DNA from: Pseudomonas cichorii
Lineage (GTDB): Bacteria; Pseudomonadota; Gammaproteobacteria; Pseudomonadales; Pseudomonadaceae
Reading direction: 5' to 3'
NCBI RefSeq assembly: GCF_018343775.1
Contig: NZ_CP074349.1
Span: 4,392,001 to 4,456,000 of the forward strand
Length of the DNA: 64,000 nucleotides
Under the pieces are notes generated by a model, which worked only from the letters and a program-made list of their open reading frames with translations, made no database searches and was not told the origin of the DNA. Both the position numbers and the translations under genes were made by a program. Below are positions 8,783 to 16,001 of this stretch, one piece after another. The number at the start of each line of letters is the position of its first letter. The first letter of the stretch is position 1.

Positions 8783-9169
8783 ATGCCGTCCTATCCGAAT
8801 CGTCGCGAACTGTATGTTTCCCTGAAACTGATTCTCTGCATCGCGCTGGGCATCTGGCTGGGAGCGATGGCAGTGGTTCTGACAGGCTTTGTGTTCTACA
8901 AGAACCTGCCCCCGGCACAGACACAAGTACTGGAAAAGGCCGCGGCCCAGTTGCGGGCACCCGCAGCGCCCCAGGTCGAGCCGGAAAACACGATGTTCCA
9001 GAAGTACGAGCAGAGCCTGCGTGAAAGCGAAGCCCGTCAGGCCCGCGAACAGGCGCAGGAACAGCAGCAGAAAAACTTCAGTCGCTCGAAATGCGACTTC
9101 TGGATGCAGCAAGACCGCACGGCCCCCAGCGAAAAAAGCCGTGCGGGCATCAATCAATACTGCGGATAA
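8783..9169 (+). CDS. Conserved hypothetical single-pass membrane protein
   Basis: The 128-residue protein starts at ATG 8783. It has one N-terminal membrane segment (about residues 13-40, LKLILCIALGIWLGAMAVVL), a charged Glu/Gln/Arg-rich probably helical stretch (about 70-100), and two cysteines near the C-terminus (SKCDFW and NQYCG). No family function is recognised. The next gene, a Gre-like factor, starts three bases after this stop, so the two are probably co-translated. It is divergent from earP, which lies 117 bases away. Confidence 0.75.
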   Translation: MPSYPNRRELYVSLKLILCIALGIWLGAMAVVLTGFVFYKNLPPAQTQVLEKAAAQLRAPAAPQVEPENTMFQKYEQSLRESEARQAREQAQEQQQKNFSRSKCDFWMQQDRTAPSEKSRAGINQYCG

Positions 9170-9172
9170 CCC

Positions 9173-9655
9173 ATGAACAAGGCAGATGTCCTGCAACAGA
9201 TTATCGACAGATTGAAAATCGATCTGGATATCGCTCTGCGTGCCGCGCAGACGGCTTATGAAACCGCAACCCACGAAGAAAACATCGCAGAAAACAAATA
9301 CGACACCTTGGGCCTGGAGGCCTCATACCTGGCAGCAGGCCAGGCACGACGTGTCGAGGAGATACGCCAGTCACTGACGCTTTACCAGAGCTGGACACTC
9401 AAGCCATTCGATGAAACACGCGGCATTCAGACGGGTGATCTGGTTGCCCTTGAAGCCTTGAATGGCCAGGAGCAATACCTGTTCATCGGTCCGGATGCGG
9501 CCGGCCTGAAGGTCAATTCAGACAATCAGCCGATTACCGTGATCACGGCTCGTGCTCCTCTGGGGCAGAATCTGTTGGGCAAATTCGAAGGCGACAGTGT
9601 CGAAATCATCATCAATGGCAACCGTCAATCCTTCGAAGTCACTCAGGCTGTGTGA
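9173..9655 (+). CDS. GreA/GreB-family transcription elongation factor-like protein
   Basis: The 160-residue protein has the two-domain Gre layout. An N-terminal helical hairpin of about 75 residues carries acidic residues at its tip (E35, E36, E40, D44 in THEENIAENKYDT). A C-terminal FKBP-like domain ends in the Gre signature APLGQNLLGKFEGDSVEI. Gre factors enter the RNA polymerase secondary channel and stimulate transcript cleavage through tip acidic residues. The tip here differs from canonical GreA/GreB, so it may be a variant secondary-channel factor. It starts 3 bases after the preceding membrane-protein gene. Confidence 0.75.
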   Translation: MNKADVLQQIIDRLKIDLDIALRAAQTAYETATHEENIAENKYDTLGLEASYLAAGQARRVEEIRQSLTLYQSWTLKPFDETRGIQTGDLVALEALNGQEQYLFIGPDAAGLKVNSDNQPITVITARAPLGQNLLGKFEGDSVEIIINGNRQSFEVTQAV

Positions 9656-9765
9656 CACGCCCATCATTTTCAGGGTTCCCGCCCAGAGCTTTTGTGGGTA
9701 ATGTAAACCGTTGTTACTCAGGGACTACATCGCAGCAAGCAAGGACTCAATCAAGGAGATATTTC

Positions 9766-9972
9766 ATGACGAACGTCGTCGCCTTTCCTGACGCCCATGA
9801 ACGTGATCGCCTGAAGTCCAGCGAAGAACCGGCGTTGAGGTATTTGAACAAGAAAGAGAGGCTGTTGATCGATCAATTGCGTTCGACCAGCCATGCAGGA
9901 CGCCAGTATGTGTATGACTACGCGAGTATCATGCACCTGTCCAAACCTCTGTATCCGGAGCCGGTGGACTAA
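9766..9972 (+). CDS. Small conserved hypothetical protein (68 aa)
   Basis: ATG 9766 is preceded by a strong AAGGAG site (9753-9758), giving a 68-residue soluble, charged protein starting MTNVVAFPDAHERDRLK. The in-frame upstream extension to 9652 overlaps the preceding gene and lacks a ribosome site. No domain is recognised. It has its own 110-base upstream gap after the Gre-like gene, so it may have a separate promoter. Confidence 0.7.
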   Translation: MTNVVAFPDAHERDRLKSSEEPALRYLNKKERLLIDQLRSTSHAGRQYVYDYASIMHLSKPLYPEPVD

Positions 9973-9993
9973 ACCGCCAGCCCGTCCATGACT

Positions 9994-10011
9994 CTGCCTG
10001 ACATCAGGCAG
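9994..10011. repeat. Short perfect hairpin
   Basis: CTGCCTGA (9994-10001) and TCAGGCAG (10004-10011) pair perfectly with a two-base gap, 22 bases after the 68-residue gene. No T-run follows, so it is only a possible terminator. Confidence 0.4.
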
Positions 10012-10170
10012 CACTGCACTGCGCATTTGGGGCATTCATCTTTCGTGAAGCCCCGATAGCGAACCTCTGTACGCGCGCGTTACAGCCCTCTCCTGCTGCT
10101 CCGTCTCCTGATGCCCTTGCCCAGACAGGCGCCATCCTTTTGCGCACTTTACATTACGATCGCAATCAAC

Positions 10171-10192
10171 AAATATTATGACAATAATATTT
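10171..10192. promoter_or_regulatory. AT-rich palindrome upstream of the thioesterase gene
   Basis: The perfect 9-base arms AAATATTAT (10171-10179) and ATAATATTT (10184-10192) are separated by GACA, 37 bases before the ATG at 10229. Size and position suit a dimeric-repressor operator; a T-run after the right arm also allows a weak terminator reading. The binding protein is unknown. Confidence 0.4.
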
Positions 10193-10228
10193 TTTGCCAA
10201 TCCCAGTGCCATCCAGGAGTAAAGCGCC

Positions 10229-10768
10229 ATGCAAAACCTATCGCGTGATGAAAAACTTGCCTTGTGGCATGAGGAAGAAAGGTACATGCGGGCGCGCCTT
10301 GGCCCGGTGGGCACCACAAGCCTTGCCGAAGTGGCCGCACTGGAACCTGTCGATTTTCTGGAGGGTATCGGCCGGGGCGAATTCCCCTCCCCTCCGATTG
10401 GCGATCTGATGGACTTCATCCCGTTGCAGTGGCTGCCCGGGCTGTTCATCTTTCAAGGGACTCCCGACAGCCGACACTACAACCCGCTCGGCACTGTACA
10501 TGGCGGATATGCCGCGACCCTGCTGGACTCATGCATGGGCTGCGCAATCCATACCCGGCTCAAGAAGGGCCAGGGTTATACCACCCTCGATTTACGGGTC
10601 AGCTATGTTCGTGCCTTGAGCGACAAGGTCGGGCCAGTGCGTGCCGAAGGCAAGGTCATTCATCTGGGGCGTTCGACGGCGCTGGCCGAAGGACGTTTGT
10701 ATGACGTGGATGATCGCCTGTACGCAACCGCCAGCACGACCTGCATGATTCTGGACATGAACCGGTAG
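10229..10768 (+). CDS. PaaI-family hotdog thioesterase
   Basis: The 179-residue protein has an N-terminal extension of about 65 residues followed by a PaaI/hotdog domain. The signature NPLGTVHGGYAATLLDSCMG (about residues 85-104) carries the HGG motif (91-93) and the conserved acidic residue D100. The family hydrolyses acyl- or aryl-CoA thioesters in the cytoplasm; the substrate is unknown. It is a single gene convergent with the permease gene downstream. AT-rich sequence and a palindrome lie before it. Confidence 0.88.
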   Translation: MQNLSRDEKLALWHEEERYMRARLGPVGTTSLAEVAALEPVDFLEGIGRGEFPSPPIGDLMDFIPLQWLPGLFIFQGTPDSRHYNPLGTVHGGYAATLLDSCMGCAIHTRLKKGQGYTTLDLRVSYVRALSDKVGPVRAEGKVIHLGRSTALAEGRLYDVDDRLYATASTTCMILDMNR

Positions 10769-10806
10769 GTTCGTCGCATCCCGGGGATCGGGAAGAGAGA
10801 GGCGAG

Positions 10807-10840
10807 CCTTCCACAGAGTCAGGGCAGACTCTGTGGAAGG
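10807..10840. terminator. Strong hairpin between convergent genes
   Basis: A perfect 14-base stem, CCTTCCACAGAGTC (10807-10820) with GACTCTGTGGAAGG (10827-10840), has a six-base loop. It lies between the convergent thioesterase and permease stops and probably terminates both, though neither side has a clear T-run. Confidence 0.65.
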
Positions 10841-10848
10841 TCGATTGC

Positions 10849-12126
10849 TTACTGCATCAACGAGTAGACCAGCGCGGTAATCGCTACGATACCGGCCATC
10901 ACCACAAACACGTTGGACAGCTTGCCCGAGTACTGGCGCATGGCAGGAACCTTGCGGATCGCATACATGGGCATCAGGAACAGCAACGCCGAGATGATCG
11001 GACCGCCCAGGGTTTCGATCATACCCAGGATGCTTGGGTTGAGTGTCGCCACCAGCCAGCACACCACCAGCATGAAACCGGCGGTCATGCGGTCCAGCGT
11101 GCGAGGCGCCGGACGACGACCGGTTTTCACGATCAGACCTTTCAGGCCTTCACTGGCACCGATGTAGTGACCCAGGAAGGATTTGGCGATGGCCACGAAA
11201 GCAATCAGCGGTGCAACAAAAGCAATGGTCGGGTTGCTGAAATGGTTGGCCAGGTAGGACAGGATCGAAATGTTCTGCGCCTTGGCTTCAGCCAGTTGTG
11301 CCGGCGACAGGGTCAGCACGCAACTGAACACGAAGAACAGCACCATCACCACCATCAGACCGTGAGCGCGGGCCAGGATCTGCGAACTGCGCACTTCTGC
11401 ATTCTTGCCGTGCAGACGCTTCTGATCCACGGCAAAAGCCGAGATGATCGGGGTGTGGTTGAAGGAGAACACCATTACCGGAATCGCCAGCCACAGAGCT
11501 GGCAGGAACGCCGATGGCTCAGGCAAGGTGGTCGCCGTGCTCAGGATGCCGCCGGTCCAGTGCGGAATCAGGTACACCGACAGGAACAGCAGCGCCACGA
11601 TGAACGGATACACCATCAGGCTCATGGCCTTGACGATCAGTCGCTCGCCACAACGCACGACCAGCAGCAGGCCCAGAATCATCACGAAGGCAAGCAGCGC
11701 TCGCGGCGGAGCCGGTACATGCAACTGGTGTTCGAGAAAACTGGTGACCGTATTGGTCAACGCCACGCTGTAGATCAGCAGGATCGGGAAGATCGCGAAG
11801 AAATACAGCAGCGTGATCATTGCCCCGGCGCTCTTGCCGAAATGCTGCTCGACCACCTCGGTGATATCCGCCCCGTCGCGTCCGGACAAGACGAAACGAG
11901 TCAGGCCACGGTGCGCATAAAACGTCATGGGGAAAGCCAGCAATGCCAGTGCCAGCAGCGGCCAGAAACCACCGATGCCTGCGTTGATCGGCAGAAACAG
12001 AGTGCCAGCACCGATAGCGGTACCAAACAGTCCCAGCATCCAGGTTGTATCGTGACGACTCCACGCAGCTACGCTCGCGTGTTCTGTATCCAGGCGTTCT
12101 ACGACGCCGTTGGCCTGATCATTCAT
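10849..12126 (-). CDS. HAAAP-family amino acid permease (SdaC-like serine/threonine transporter)
   Basis: This 425-residue inner-membrane permease has about eleven hydrophobic segments. The N-terminal region TWMLGLFGTAIGAGTLFLPINAG is typical of the hydroxy/aromatic amino acid permease family, which couples serine, threonine or aromatic amino acid uptake to protons or sodium. Later blocks (FSFNHTPIISAFAVDQK, AIAKSFLGHYIGASEG) match the SdaC/TdcC branch. ATG 12126 (MNDQANG) has a GGAG site upstream; the longer frame to 12189 lacks one. It is a single transcription unit with no serine deaminase gene nearby, so the exact substrate is inferred. Confidence 0.87.
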   Translation of the reverse strand: MNDQANGVVERLDTEHASVAAWSRHDTTWMLGLFGTAIGAGTLFLPINAGIGGFWPLLALALLAFPMTFYAHRGLTRFVLSGRDGADITEVVEQHFGKSAGAMITLLYFFAIFPILLIYSVALTNTVTSFLEHQLHVPAPPRALLAFVMILGLLLVVRCGERLIVKAMSLMVYPFIVALLFLSVYLIPHWTGGILSTATTLPEPSAFLPALWLAIPVMVFSFNHTPIISAFAVDQKRLHGKNAEVRSSQILARAHGLMVVMVLFFVFSCVLTLSPAQLAEAKAQNISILSYLANHFSNPTIAFVAPLIAFVAIAKSFLGHYIGASEGLKGLIVKTGRRPAPRTLDRMTAGFMLVVCWLVATLNPSILGMIETLGGPIISALLFLMPMYAIRKVPAMRQYSGKLSNVFVVMAGIVAITALVYSLMQ

Positions 12127-12331
12127 CCGGTCTGGTCTCCGTGGCCGGTTATTCAAATCGGGAGGGGCGTGTCGCAACTTGGCAGTCAAAGGCCCCTCCC
12201 GAAACAGGGGGCGCGATTGTCAGGGATCACGGAGAGAAATCAAAGAGTTATCAGACCGAACGCTCAATAGTCACGGGCAAATCCATAAAGATTTTCGAGA
12301 CCACCCCGAGCTGTCCCGGATATGTACCGCA

Positions 12332-13822
12332 CTACATCCAGCCCAGCCACTTCCAGTAGGTCATGCCGAACACCAGCATCAGGGCATAGCCAATCAGGGT
12401 CATCGGGATGCCTACCCTGGCGAATTGCCGGGCATCGAAGGTTTCCGTCCCCAGGCAGACCATGTTCTGCGGCGCATTGATAGGCAGGATGAAACCGTAA
12501 CTGACCACAAACCCCAACAGCATGGTCATGCCCAGCCGGTTGAAGTCTCCGGGCAGGGTTTGCAGCACCGCGATCAGGATCGGCAACAAGGCCGAGGTCA
12601 AGGCCGTTGCGCTGGCAAACCCCAGGTGAATCAGAATCAGGAAAGCGCCCAGAATGGCGAAAATCCCCAGGGAGCCGAGTTGGTCGAGCCCGGTTCTGCT
12701 CACGACCTGGCCACCGAGCCATTGACCGGCCTGGGTCGTCAGCAAGGCAGTCCCCAGGCTGATACCGACGCCGAATACGATCACGGTTCCCCAGGGAATG
12801 CGGGACTGCACATCCTTCCAGGTCATGACGCCCCAACGCGGCAACAGCAGAATCACCAGACCCGCATAGGTGGTGGAGGTGGTATCGAAACTGTGCAGCT
12901 TGCCCTCGGTCGACCAGAACAGCAGCAACATTACGGAAACGCTCAGCAGCCGCTTCTGGGCTCCGGTCATCGGGCCTATGTCGGCCAACGACTGTGCAAC
13001 CGCTTCCTTACCTCCGGGGATGCTGTCGCTTTCAGGCGGCAGCAGCTTGAGGACCAGCAGAACCAGAACGCCCGACATGATCAATGCCCAGGGCGCACCG
13101 GCGATCAGCCAGTCGATCCAGGAAACCCGTTCACCGAGCATCTTGTCCATGAAACCTGCGGTCAGGAGATTCTGTGCCGCCGCCGTCTGTATGCCGATGT
13201 TCCAGACACTGGTGCCCTGGGCAACGATGATCATGATCGCTGCCGCGATATTCGAGCGTTTGTCGACACCAAATGCTGCAATCACGCCCATCATGATGGG
13301 CACAACACAGGCACTGCGCGCCGTTGCGCTGGGCACCACAAGACTGAGCAGGATCGTCACGGCAATGGCGCCGATCATGATCCGGCGAGTGCTGGTACCG
13401 ATTCGCGACAAGGTCACCAGCGCGATACGCCGATCCAGCCCGGTATGGGTCATGGCGGCGGCAAGAAAGAGCGCACCGGTCACCAGCGCCAGTGCCGAAT
13501 TGGAAAACCCGCTCAGGGCCATCGTAATGGCGGTCGATGACCCATACAGCACCGAAGGGTCTTGCAAGGTAGGCGCCGAGCCAATCAGAAACGCAATCAG
13601 TGAAGTGATCATGATGGCACTGGCTTCGTAGGAAACAGCCTCGGTGATCCATACCACGACGGCAAAAGCCAGAATCGCCAGCATCCGGTGGCCCGCAACC
13701 GGCAAGTCATCGGGCATAGGCAAAAACAGCACGCCGACCATGACCAGAACACCGATCAACAGGCCCATGGGAATTTTCACCTTGCCCGGCGGTGTTTCAG
13801 GCGTCTCTACAGACAGGTTCAT
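12332..13822 (-). CDS. DASS/SLC13-family anion transporter
   Basis: The 496-residue membrane protein has about 11-12 hydrophobic segments and the divalent anion:sodium symporter pattern. The hairpin motifs VVPSATARSACVVPIMMG and LPINAPQNMVCLGTETF are the two substrate/sodium-binding halves (S-N/A-T type) of the family. Substrates in the family include succinate, malate, fumarate, tartrate and sulfate; which applies cannot be read from sequence. It is divergent from the Fur-boxed sigma factor gene and runs in the same direction as the amino-acid permease, with a 205-base gap, so it is probably a separate unit. Confidence 0.88.
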   Translation of the reverse strand: MNLSVETPETPPGKVKIPMGLLIGVLVMVGVLFLPMPDDLPVAGHRMLAILAFAVVVWITEAVSYEASAIMITSLIAFLIGSAPTLQDPSVLYGSSTAITMALSGFSNSALALVTGALFLAAAMTHTGLDRRIALVTLSRIGTSTRRIMIGAIAVTILLSLVVPSATARSACVVPIMMGVIAAFGVDKRSNIAAAIMIIVAQGTSVWNIGIQTAAAQNLLTAGFMDKMLGERVSWIDWLIAGAPWALIMSGVLVLLVLKLLPPESDSIPGGKEAVAQSLADIGPMTGAQKRLLSVSVMLLLFWSTEGKLHSFDTTSTTYAGLVILLLPRWGVMTWKDVQSRIPWGTVIVFGVGISLGTALLTTQAGQWLGGQVVSRTGLDQLGSLGIFAILGAFLILIHLGFASATALTSALLPILIAVLQTLPGDFNRLGMTMLLGFVVSYGFILPINAPQNMVCLGTETFDARQFARVGIPMTLIGYALMLVFGMTYWKWLGWM

Positions 13823-13994
13823 GCTGATTCCTGTGTCTCATTCCATCGAAATGCACGCTCGTACAGGCAAGCGCTACGGTCACGGCCATTCTGGGCACGG
13901 ACCGGCCTCATGCCCTTGATATCGGTCAAGCCGCAATCAGATGGCCAGAGAAAACAACGAATGTCAGATATCTGAAATTAGTTACCACCTACAA

Positions 13995-14023
13995 TTGACA
14001 ATGATTATCATCCACACTAATTT
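13995..14023 (+). promoter_or_regulatory. Sigma-70 promoter overlapped by a Fur box
   Basis: A perfect -35 TTGACA (13995-14000) lies 17 bases from a weaker -10 TAATTT (14018-14023). The spacer holds GACAATGATTATCATCCAC (13997-14015), which agrees with the 19-base Fur consensus GATAATGATAATCATTATC at 14 positions. Occupied Fur would block the promoter, so the downstream sigma factor should be iron-repressed. About 55 bases separate the -10 from ATG 14079. Confidence 0.8.
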
Positions 14024-14078
14024 GTTGCGCGATATGTCGGGGCTTCCCTGCAACCTCTATTGCTGCCAGGTGATTTAC

Positions 14079-14615
14079 ATGCCGGAACGACTAACCTGTG
14101 ATACCCCCCTGCTCCAGGCCTTCGTCGACAACCGTACGATCCTGGTCAAAGTTGCCACCCGCATCACCGGCTGCACCTCCCGCGCAGAAGATGTCGTGCA
14201 GGATGCATTCTTCCGTCTGCAGTCAGCCCCTGAAATCTCTTCGTCGATCAAGGCCCAGCTCAGTTACCTGTTTCAGATCGTGCGCAACCTGGCCATTGAT
14301 CACTATCGCAAGCAGGCGCTGGAGCAAAAGTACTCGGGTAGCGAAGAAGAGGGGTTGAATGTGGTTGTGCACGGTGCATCCCCCGAAATCTCACACATCA
14401 ATTTTGTGACCCTGGAGCACATCGCAGACGCCTTGGCGCAGTTGCCCAGCCGCACCCGCTACGCATTCGAGATGTACCGTCTGCACGGCGTACCGCAAAA
14501 AGAGATCGCCCAGGAACTGGGTGTGTCGCCAACGCTGGTCAATTTCATGATTCGCGATGCATTGATCCATTGCCGCAAGGTTTCACGCCAGGACCCGCCA
14601 ACCCCGTCCCCGTGA
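14079..14615 (+). CDS. pvdS: PvdS-type iron-starvation ECF sigma factor
   Basis: The 178-residue ECF sigma factor has region 2 around SRAEDVVQDAFFRLQSAPEI and region 4 around GVPQKEIAQELGVSPTLVNFMIRDALIHCRK. It resembles the PvdS/PbrA/PfrI group (LSYLFQIVRNLAIDHYRKQALEQKYSG), which directs RNA polymerase to pyoverdine and other iron-starvation genes. A Fur box inside a sigma-70 promoter lies upstream, as in known pvdS genes. No siderophore, receptor or anti-sigma gene is in the window, so targets must be elsewhere. ATG 14079 gives the family start; the open frame upstream to 13941 runs through the promoter. Confidence 0.85.
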   Translation: MPERLTCDTPLLQAFVDNRTILVKVATRITGCTSRAEDVVQDAFFRLQSAPEISSSIKAQLSYLFQIVRNLAIDHYRKQALEQKYSGSEEEGLNVVVHGASPEISHINFVTLEHIADALAQLPSRTRYAFEMYRLHGVPQKEIAQELGVSPTLVNFMIRDALIHCRKVSRQDPPTPSP

Positions 14616-14839
14616 TACCGCTCTGACGGGCGGTATCATCCTTTCGTAGTATGCCGATCGGCAGGTTCTACCTTGCGCAAAAAGACGTAGCATGAGCTCG
14701 TCTGGAACTTGCATTACGGAATGTGTCTAAGACCCGGATACTGTAAATGCGATTTAAGAAATCATCGCTGCATCGATTAACCTATCCATGTGAAAATACG
14801 CAGTAACAATTTACGAGCCATAGTCGGGAGGCTCACCGC

Positions 14840-15406
14840 ATGCGTTATGCCCTGGATCACAAAGCCCAAACCCATGAGCGCATCATCAAGGAAGCGTCTG
14901 CGCGGTTTCGCCGTGACGGTATTGGTGCCACAGGCCTGCAGCCCTTGATGAAAGCGCTGGGCCTGACTCATGGCGGCTTCTATGCCCATTTCAAATCCAA
15001 GGATGACCTCGTAGAGCAGGCGCTGCGCTGCGCCGCGCAAGAAGCGGAAGAAACAATCAGCAAGTTCTTCGCCCTGGAAGACCCGATGTCGGGCCTCATT
15101 GACCTGTACCTCTCGGCTGAACACCGCGACACCCCCGAATCAGGCTGCCCCCTGCCAAACATTTGTGCAGAACTTGGGCAGACAGGTAAACCCAGCCTGA
15201 TCACCGATGAAATCATTCTTCACCTGACGTCGGCCTTTGCCCAGGCATTGCCAGGGGAAAACACCCAGGAAAGAAGCATCAGCATGATTTCAACACTGGT
15301 TGGCGCTCTGATCCTGGCACGCAGCACCCAGAGCAGCGAATTGTCGGAGCAGATTCTCAGCAGCACCAACGCCAGACTCAAACAGGAAATAAAAGAACTT
15401 CGTTGA
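14840..15406 (+). CDS. TetR/AcrR-family transcriptional regulator
   Basis: The 188-residue protein has an N-terminal TetR helix-turn-helix (residues about 10-58: ERIIKEASARFRRDGIGATG followed by GLTHGGFYAHFKSKDDLVEQAL). Its C-terminal ligand domain carries two cysteines (SGCPLPNICAELGQ), as in the YxaF/LmrA-like subgroup. No divergent target gene is adjacent; the sigma factor lies 224 bases upstream in the same direction. The ligand and regulon are unknown. The gap 14616-14839 presumably holds its promoter. Confidence 0.88.
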   Translation: MRYALDHKAQTHERIIKEASARFRRDGIGATGLQPLMKALGLTHGGFYAHFKSKDDLVEQALRCAAQEAEETISKFFALEDPMSGLIDLYLSAEHRDTPESGCPLPNICAELGQTGKPSLITDEIILHLTSAFAQALPGENTQERSISMISTLVGALILARSTQSSELSEQILSSTNARLKQEIKELR

Positions 15407-15493
15407 TGGCAGCCCAAAGGCTTTGAAGCTGCACGAGAATATTCCCGTGCAGAGGATGAAAGCCCGGCACCGGGCCGAACTTTCAAGGCGATA

Positions 15494-15826
15494 TCACTCG
15501 ACCGTCAACTTGTCACGATTCTTGTCCAGAATCGCCTTGCCAATACCTTTTACTTCGATCAGTTCTTCAACTGATGCGAATGCCCCGTTGGTTTCCCGAT
15601 AGGCAACTATTGCCATGGCTTTATTCTTGCCAATACCCGTAAGTGCTTTCTGCAATGTTTCTGCATCGGCCTGATTGATATTGACCCTATCGCTCTTCTG
15701 CTCCTTGGCAACAGAATGAGGGGCCATGTTGTCAGTCATCATCTGGCCAGTCGGTGCAGCCGTAACGGCAACCGAAAAACTGGTAAGCAAGGCAAAGAGT
15801 AACGTGGAAAAAAGATCAGTTCGCAT
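15494..15826 (-). CDS. Exported ComEA-like helix-hairpin-helix protein
   Basis: The 110-residue protein has a signal peptide (about residues 1-24, LFSTLLFALLTSFSVAVTAA), then a tandem helix-hairpin-helix domain (RVNINQADAETLQKALTGIG... and VEELIEVKGIGKAILDKNRDKL). ComEA-type proteins bind double-stranded DNA in the periplasm during transformation, but short pseudomonad versions are common outside known competence operons. ATG 15826 puts the signal peptide at the N-terminus; the frame open to 15904 adds a hydrophilic stretch. It follows the wbpM homologue on the same strand, the position it occupies in P. aeruginosa. Confidence 0.85.
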   Translation of the reverse strand: MRTDLFSTLLFALLTSFSVAVTAAPTGQMMTDNMAPHSVAKEQKSDRVNINQADAETLQKALTGIGKNKAMAIVAYRETNGAFASVEELIEVKGIGKAILDKNRDKLTVE

Positions 15827-16001
15827 AGATAACGCTCCATAAGATTCAAAGGCAGCATTCCAAATACTGCCCTCGCAATCTAAACCACTCGTTATCGATG
15901 TCAATGAAGTAGAAAGTTTCTACTTGTTTCCCATTTCGACTCTAAAACAATGAAACACTTTAATAACGAAACAGGCATTATGAATAGTATAAAAAACCCG
16001 A

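Noticed and set aside
11167..13540. Plus-strand frames opposite the two transporter genes, rich in Gln/His/Arg
   Set aside because: Composition is that of antisense reading of hydrophobic membrane genes; no ribosome sites or domains.
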